Shown: positions 58,368 to 64,000 of the stretch, in pieces
Numbering within the stretch: the first letter of the stretch is position 1
Layout: every line of letters starts with the position of its first letter
DNA from: Penium margaritaceum
Taxonomy: Eukaryota > Streptophyta > Zygnematophyceae > Desmidiales > Peniaceae
Assembly: GCA_023375785.1 (NCBI GenBank)
Contig: SZWC01000092.1
Span: 318,559-382,558 of the forward strand
Direction of reading: 5' to 3'
Length of the DNA: 64,000 bases
The notes under the pieces: model-generated
Seen by the model: only the letters and a program-made list of their open reading frames with translations
Database searches by the model: none
Told to the model about the DNA's origin: nothing
Program-made: the position numbers and the translations under genes

Positions 58368-59122
58368 CGGCAAAGTGGGAGATTGTTGGAAAAGGGAGCC
58401 ATCTGGCTCAGTTTCAGGTCCACAGGAGCAAGTTCCAGGAAAGTACCAGATGCCTGCTCCGATCGTCAATCCGACTTCATCATTGAAAAGATCAGGTAGC
58501 AAAATGTATACGGTCCAAGTTTGAGGCCGATCCAACGGTCGGATTCGGAGATATGAATTTTCGAAGTTTTGGGGGTCATGGACCGCCGATATCCGGGTGA
58601 CCATGGGCGATAGCTCCATGCCTTAGCCTGAGAAAAGAAAAAGGCAAGAGGTCCAGGGTCAAGACCTGATGGGAGAAATATCCAAAAATGTCCTTGGTCT
58701 TAGGATTGCCTTGTCAGAGTGTGCTGACTAGGATAAAGGTACCTCTCCTTACTTTTTAGGTGAGGTGAGATCCTTGTGTGCTAGCCATGGACACATGGCC
58801 ATTCTCCATGGGTTTGTGGGTTATGTGACCACTAGGAGTGTGCCATGAGAGCATTCTCTAGCTATCTAGGTTGTGTGTGAGTGGTCAGCCTGATTGCTAG
58901 GCTGATTTCCTCCCTTGTGTGAGATTATGGACTCTAGTGTGTGAGCCTTAGCCTCCATGGCTAAGTGGTGTGGCTTGTGAGAGGGCTGACTTGTCCAAGC
59001 CCTAGCTCTATATGTACTCCATGATTTTGAGTGATTGAACAACCATTCTTCAACACAAGTGATGCCCTTCCAGTCCCACATGCTCGCTGCTTCAAGGCTC
59101 CCTCTTTCCTCCAGATCCAACA
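58368..59122 (+). mobile_element. Polypurine tract and 3' LTR of element N
   Basis: CGGCAAAGTGGGAGAT at 58,368-58,383, then a 739-bp LTR, TGTTGG (58,384) to CCAACA (59,122). AGAGT follows. Confidence 0.94.
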
Positions 59123-59127
59123 AGAGT

Positions 59128-59220
59128 GATATCATCTCTTGGTTGCAATACCAAGAGGGGTCGGCGGGAACCATTGTGTCGGAACCTGTTTTCTAGATTG
59201 TCGCCTCTGGCAGGTTGAGA
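59128..59220 (+). mobile_element. 5' LTR of Copia-II element R, end part
   Basis: GATATCATCTCTTGG to CAGGTTGAGA. It completes the LTR begun at 52,143; 678 plus 93 gives 771 bp. Confidence 0.92.
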
Positions 59221-59571
59221 AAAGGTTATGGGCCCACACTGACTAGTTGTGAGACATGCTTCTGCGTACTCTCTCGCCCTCTTTGTCTTGCAGCACGCAG
59301 AAGCTCCATCTGCTTCATCTGCTCCATCTTCTCCATCAGTTTCAATGGCTTGTGCTGGCACTTCGCAAACAAGGGTGAAGGATAAGCTCTACACTTGGAG
59401 GTACGACCCTTGGACCCTAACCAGGATAAGCTCTGCCCTTGGAGGCACAACCCGGGGGTCGCTAGTGTACGTTCTTCTTTGTTTGCAGGTGATCTATGAC
59501 TAAGGGGTAGCAAACAACAGCCTGCAGCAGCCTACATTGGTCTCAACGAAACACAGAAACAAAGAAGCAGT
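59221..59571 (+). other. Half-tRNA primer site and leader of Copia-II element R
   Basis: GGTTATGGGCCCAC (59,224-59,237) is an exact complement of the anticodon arm of initiator tRNA-Met, three bases after the LTR. This is the priming mode known from Drosophila copia. The leader holds CTCCATC/CTTCATC repeats (59,303-59,340) and the 44-bp-period repeat (59,380 and 59,424). An 84-codon open frame crosses it, without similarity that I recognise. Confidence 0.82.
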
Positions 59572-62500
59572 ATGACGACACTCGCGACACTTACTCTTGA
59601 GCAGGTCAATGGTTGGATGTCAAAGTTCACAGGGTTTGGTTTTCCCTTGTGGAGATGGCAATTTGACATTGTCATGAGAGTGTGTGGCTACTTGAAGATG
59701 TTCCTTGGAGAAAAGGTTGAATCGAAAAATAGATAATGGATGTGAAGCGTGGAGTGTCAAAAATGACATGGCGCTTGCAATTCTAATGACATCAGTGCAT
59801 GAGTCACAGCATGTCTACCTCTAAGGTGTCACACATGCATCAAAGGCATGTAAGAAACTTGCACATGTACACAAATCAACGGCTCTTGCAAATGACCTCT
59901 TCATCCTTCAAAAGCTGATTTTGATGAGGGTGAGCGAGGGAGAGTCGATTCTAGACTTGTGTTGCAATTTGAGGGACTGCCCCAGGAATTGACTTAAATG
60001 AACTCGGAAATGAACACCAAGATGGAGGCCATGATCTTCCCCATGGCGCTACCTGAAAGCTGGGTTAGCTCATCACCGTGTTTGGCGGTTTGATGCAGGA
60101 GGATTTGACGTATGAGGCAGTGTCGGAGTACGTGCGCAACGAGGCCATGTGTTGCAACGGTAGTGAGGCTAATGTTTCAGCCTATGCTGCATAGTACAGT
60201 GGTCGTGGCAACAACTCCTCTTCTGGTTAGAGTAGCAGCGAAAGTGGTGGCGGTGGAGGAAAAGGCAATGGTGGCGATGCAACCAGTTTGAAGCGTCCTA
60301 GGAAGTGCTATAACTATGGTAAGCCTGGGCATTGGGCACGGGAGTGCAGGGCTCCCAAGAAGGAAGATGGATATAATGGTGGTACACATGAGGGCAAAGG
60401 AAAGGGTAAGAAGGAGTTGACGAACATGATGGCTAAGAGGGTGCCGGCAACCAAAGGAGCGACACTACTAAAGCGTGGAGCCTACATTCTTGATTCTTGC
60501 ATGAACCACCACTCTTCAAGGGAGAAAGATGGGTTCATCTCCATAGGGGATACTGAACGTCGTCTCAGGTGTGCCAATAGCAGCCTTGTCCATGCGCAAT
60601 GTGAGGGGAATAAGTTGATCAACATCAACATGAACGGTGCTGAAAAAGACTTGAAGCTGGAGAACATCGTCTACATGCCGTCTTTTGCGGCAAATCTCTT
60701 GTGAGTGTCCCAAATCACGGATCACAACATGACGGTCGTCTTCACGGAGGAGGAGGTCGTGATTGTCAAGAACAAGAACATCAAGATCTCCTATCCCAAG
60801 TGGAGTCTTGTGGCACAAGTCCTAAGAGTTGATGGGCTCTACATGTTGCAGACCAATCCCCTTGAAAGTATAAATAAGGGATATGCGGTAGTAGAAGAGC
60901 CCAAGTCTCCAAAGCTAGAGGTTGCACCATTAGCCGTCACCGTGGCGATTAACTCTACCGACACAAATGCTGAGCTATGGAACAGGCGGTCTGGCCATGT
61001 AGCCGACAGCATACTACAAACTATGCAGCAGCACGAAGTGGTTCATGGGATGGATGGATGCAAGGCCAAGGATGAGGGAAACTGCAAAGAGCTACGTGAG
61101 CCATGCCTCCAAGGCAAGGCAAAGGGAAACCCCTTTGAGTGTAATGGGCAACGTGTGGCACCGATCTTGGACAAGATTCACTCTGATGTGTATGGACCAT
61201 TTCGCACCCCTTCGAACGGCGGTAGCAAGTATTTCTTGACTTTCCTCGATCACCATAGTTGGAAGACGTGGATCTACTTCCTCAAGACAAAGGGAGAGGT
61301 CAAGGAGAAGGTACAAGAGTTTATCGCGATGGTAGAGCAGTAGACAAGCAAGGTCAAGGCACTGCGTACGGACAACGATGGTGAGTACGAGGCGTGCAAA
61401 GGCTAGTCGAGCCAATACATCATCAACCACCAGACCACCACGCCTAACACCCTCCAGAGCAATGGCGTTGCCAAGCGGATGAACCAGAGTATCATCGGCA
61501 TGACACAAAGCATGCTCTTCAACGCCAAACTCCAACCTTGCTTCTTGGCTGAAGCTGCAAGAACTGCTTGCTACCTTGTGAATCTCACTCCGGAAGCCGC
61601 GCTTGGAAGGCGTGGTAAGAAGCAGTAAGAGAAGCAGCTCAGGACACCACACGAGGCTTGGTCAGGGAAGAAGCCAGATACCTCACACTTGAGGGTCTCT
61701 GGCTCTACTACCTGGGCAAAGATCCAAGCATGAGAAGGAAGTGGCAAGCTACATGCACGTGCTCGTAAATGAGTAATGGTTGCATACGATACCGCACACA
61801 AGGCGTATAGGTTGTGGGACTAAACGGCTAGAAAGCTCATCAGGAGCCGAGTTGTCGAGTTTGACAAGAGGATGCTCGGCAATGGAGAGTCGCTACACCC
61901 TGTCCATGCTCCTAAATCAGGAGAGTGGGTTATTTTGCTCGAGTCAGGTGATCAGGCACCAGAAAACTAGCAGATGGTGCTAGTGAAAGATGGTACTACA
62001 GGCAAAGTGGCTGTGCTGGCTGACACAACAATGGAATCAGACATTGAATCTGAGTCGTCCAAGGCCTCTAAGTCAAACTTTGAGGCCGATGGCTCTTCCT
62101 CAAACAGCGGATCACTGGCAGCGCAAGAACAACAGAAGTGACTAAGCCTTGAAGCACCACCAGCAACACTCCGGCGTAGTACGCGCCTCAAGAAACCTCT
62201 GCCCAAGAACGATGCTGAGAGTGCGGAATGGACCGGACTCAACTGGTCATGCTTGGCTCAGGGAGAGCCTGTGACCGCAACGGAGGTTATGAGCAAACCA
62301 GATACGGCCAAGTGAAAGGAGGCAGTGGATAGCGAACACTCATCCATTGAAGAGAACATAACATGGAATCTGGTGGAGAGGCCTCCAAAGGTACACGTGG
62401 TGGGGTCAAAATGGGTACTCTGGAAAATGTTTAAGCAGGATGGTACTATTGACAGGTACAAGGCAAGAGTTGTGGCCAAGGGGTTTTCCCACCGTACAGG

Positions 62501-63839
62501 CTCTTTAAGAGGAGACCTTTGTGCCTGTTGTCACCTTTGTCTCCATCAGATCCATGTTGGGCATCGCTGTTGCAGAAAATCTAGAAGTCCACCAGATGGA
62601 CGTCAAGATAGCTTTCCTCTACGAGGAGCTAGACAAAGAAGTACTGATGGAAGTGCCCGAGGGAGTGAAAGCTCCAGAGGGCAAGGTTTGCAAACTTGTC
62701 AAAGCACTGTACGGGCTGAAACAAGCCCCAAGGATGTAGTACAAGGAGATGGACGCCTTTGTGGCCGGGTTCACCTTCACGCACTGCCACAATGACCCTA
62801 GTGTCTATGTGCGGGAGGAAGAGCAAGGCTTGATGCGTGTTGCACTGTACGTGGATGACCGATCATCTGCTCGTCATCAGTCGAGCTATTGAACAAGTTG
62901 AAGACACATCTAAGCAACAGGTTCAAGATGAAGGATATGGGTCCGCTCGAGTTCTACCTCGGGATAGCCATCCACCGCAATCGAGGAGAAGGTACCATCG
63001 AGCTCAACCAGACAAAGTACATCATGGAGGTTCTCAAGCGCTACAATATGGAGGACTGCAAGCCGGTGAGCACACCCATGACAACACACATCAAGCTCTC
63101 CTCCTCCATGAGCCCCAGCACAGAAGCAGAACGGCGTGAGATAAAGAACATTCCCTACCAAACTGCTGTTGGAAGCCTCATGTATGCCATGATAGGAACA
63201 CGCCCTGATAGTTCCTATGCTGTGGGACAAGTGAGCAGGTTTATGGCCAATCCAGAGCCTTAACAATGGCAAGTAGTCAGGCGCATCATGCGCTATCTAC
63301 AAAAGACCCGACACACGGGACTCAAGTTTGGAAGCCAAGAAGGATGTGACCCGCTGCGAGTGGTGTGCTACAAAGACGCCGACTGGGGAGGAATAATCTA
63401 TGACAAAAAGTCCACCTTGGGCTTTGTGTGCCTCTTGAATGGTGGTGCTGTCTTCTTGGGAAGCAGAAAGCAAGACTGTGTCTCCCTCTCAACCGCTGAG
63501 GCACAGTACATTGCTTTGTGACAAGCATGCAAAGAGACACACAGGCTACGCAGTTTGCTTGCCGAGATGAAAATGCCATAAATGAAGGCAATAGATGTGC
63601 GCATTGAAAACGAGAGCACCATGAAAATGGCACAAGATGATGTCATCTCCTGGCAGACCAAGCACATCAGCAATAGGTACCACTACTCACGCTACCTTGT
63701 TGCAAAGGAGATCGTGGACCTGGAATACATGGAGACCAAGAAGATGCTCGCAAATAGCATGACAAAGGGGTTGGACAGGGAATTGCGCTCTGTAGGTACT
63801 CGAGGCATCAGCATGGTCAACGCAACAGATGAAGACTGA
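59572..63839 (+). pseudogene. Copia-II element R: gag-pol polyprotein (broken)
   Basis: Gag starts at ATG 59,572 (MTTLATLTLEQVN). A Ser/Gly-rich linker with TAG codons near 60,192 and 60,228 leads to the zinc knuckle CYNYGKPGHWAREC (60,306-60,347). The second Cys of the knuckle is Tyr. The protease region follows; its catalytic DSG reads DSC (near 60,492). Integrase is open at 60,705-61,343 with HSDVYGPFRTP (first Asp) and TDNDGEYEA (second Asp). The third acidic residue is Lys (NGVAKRMNQS, near 61,474). RT has HQMDVKIAFLYEELDKE and YVDD at 62,848-62,859, with a one-base deletion just after it. RNase H (CYKDADWGG, RYHYSRYLV) ends at TGA 63,837-63,839. Other stops: TGA near 62,313 and 63,519, and several TAGs. 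Confidence 0.93.
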
Positions 63840-63887
63840 GGCCAAGACTGCTGGAGAGAGGAGAGATCTCAGAGCTAATGGACATAG

Positions 63888-64000
63888 GTGCAAAGGAGAG
63901 TTTGTTGACCTGATATGCTCATTGTCCATGGCTGATGTTTGGACAGGTACAAGACGGACTAGGCATGCACTGCTCCCTTGGAGTAAGTCCACTAAGTCTT
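63888..64000 (+). mobile_element. Polypurine tract and start of the 3' LTR of Copia-II element R
   Basis: GTGCAAAGGAGAGTT (63,888-63,902), then TGTTGACCTGATATGCTC from 63,903. The LTR continues past the window end. It starts with TGTTGACCTG, while R's 5' LTR starts CGTTGACCTG. Confidence 0.92.

Larger units (their letters stand above)
52816..59127 (+). mobile_element. Complete Copia-I element N with target duplication AGAGT
   Basis: A 6.3-kb element, 52,821-59,122, with two 739-bp LTRs, primer site, gag-pol and polypurine tract in the standard order. AGAGT lies on both sides (52,816-52,820 and 59,123-59,127). Removing N and one AGAGT gives a continuous LTR-II of 771 bp, the expected length. 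The two LTRs differ at several per cent of sites, so the insertion is not recent. Confidence 0.96.

Noticed and set aside
59249-59503. Small host or accessory gene in the leader of R (84 codons)
   Set aside because: It spans the primer-site-proximal leader and its repeats, and the corresponding frames in S and P are not maintained.

Overview
This window is a graveyard of LTR retrotransposons from a eukaryotic nuclear genome. I found no host protein gene, rRNA gene or convincing functional tRNA gene in it. Every long reading frame belongs to a Ty1/copia polyprotein with the order gag, protease, integrase, reverse transcriptase, RNase H. A green-lineage host (land plant or charophyte/green alga) is suggested by the primer-binding site TGGTATCAGAGCC, which is complementary to the 3' end of a plant-type initiator tRNA-Met. 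That is an inference; the species cannot be named from this sequence.

Three copia groups are present. Copia-I has about 738-bp LTRs (TGTTGG...CCAACA), a primer site for the 3' end of initiator tRNA-Met, and a polypurine tract GGCAAAGTGGGAGAT. Copia-II has about 771-bp LTRs (TGTTGACCTG...CAGGTTGACA), a primer site matching the anticodon arm of the same tRNA (half-tRNA priming, best seen at 59,224-59,237), and a polypurine tract GTGCAAGGGAGAGTT. A diverged Copia-II relative lies at 2,694-5,495. Copia-III is one broken copy (48,604-50,530).

Layout. 1-2,693: 3' part of Copia-I element A, inserted in Copia-II-like element B (2,694-5,495). 5,496-7,062: antisense Copia-I fragment C. 7,235-18,795: Copia-II element P, carrying a near full-length antisense Copia-I (D, 7,358-13,295) in its 5' LTR and an LTR-II (16,563-17,333) in its pol. 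18,796-34,286: a mosaic of Copia-I pieces in alternating orientation (E+, F-, G+, H-, J+, small minus piece). 34,287-45,277: two Copia-I elements, K and L, sharing one LTR. 45,278-45,830: antisense LTR-I piece. 45,831-48,603: 3' part of Copia-II element M. 48,604-64,000: a four-level nest, with Copia-III Q containing Copia-II S, containing Copia-II R, containing Copia-I N. N has a 5-bp target duplication AGAGT. A solo LTR-I in Q has the target duplication CCGTC.

No element has an intact polyprotein. Breaks are frameshifts, deletions and in-frame stops, most often TAG where relatives have CAG. Five assembly gaps (1,204; 13,296; 15,809-15,893; 37,611; 47,233) and one more at 49,412 interrupt the sequence. 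Four of them are flanked by the same sequence on both sides, so these look like unmerged contig overlaps, not biological duplications.

The signals most worth a second look are: a tRNA-like/B-box hairpin module inside the U3 of LTR-II and its relatives, with the stem kept while its sequence changes; priming from opposite ends of the same tRNA by two co-resident copia groups; conserved leader structures (a stem-loop after the primer site in Copia-I, a 44-bp direct repeat in Copia-II); and a pair of perfect palindromes at 24,891-24,950.
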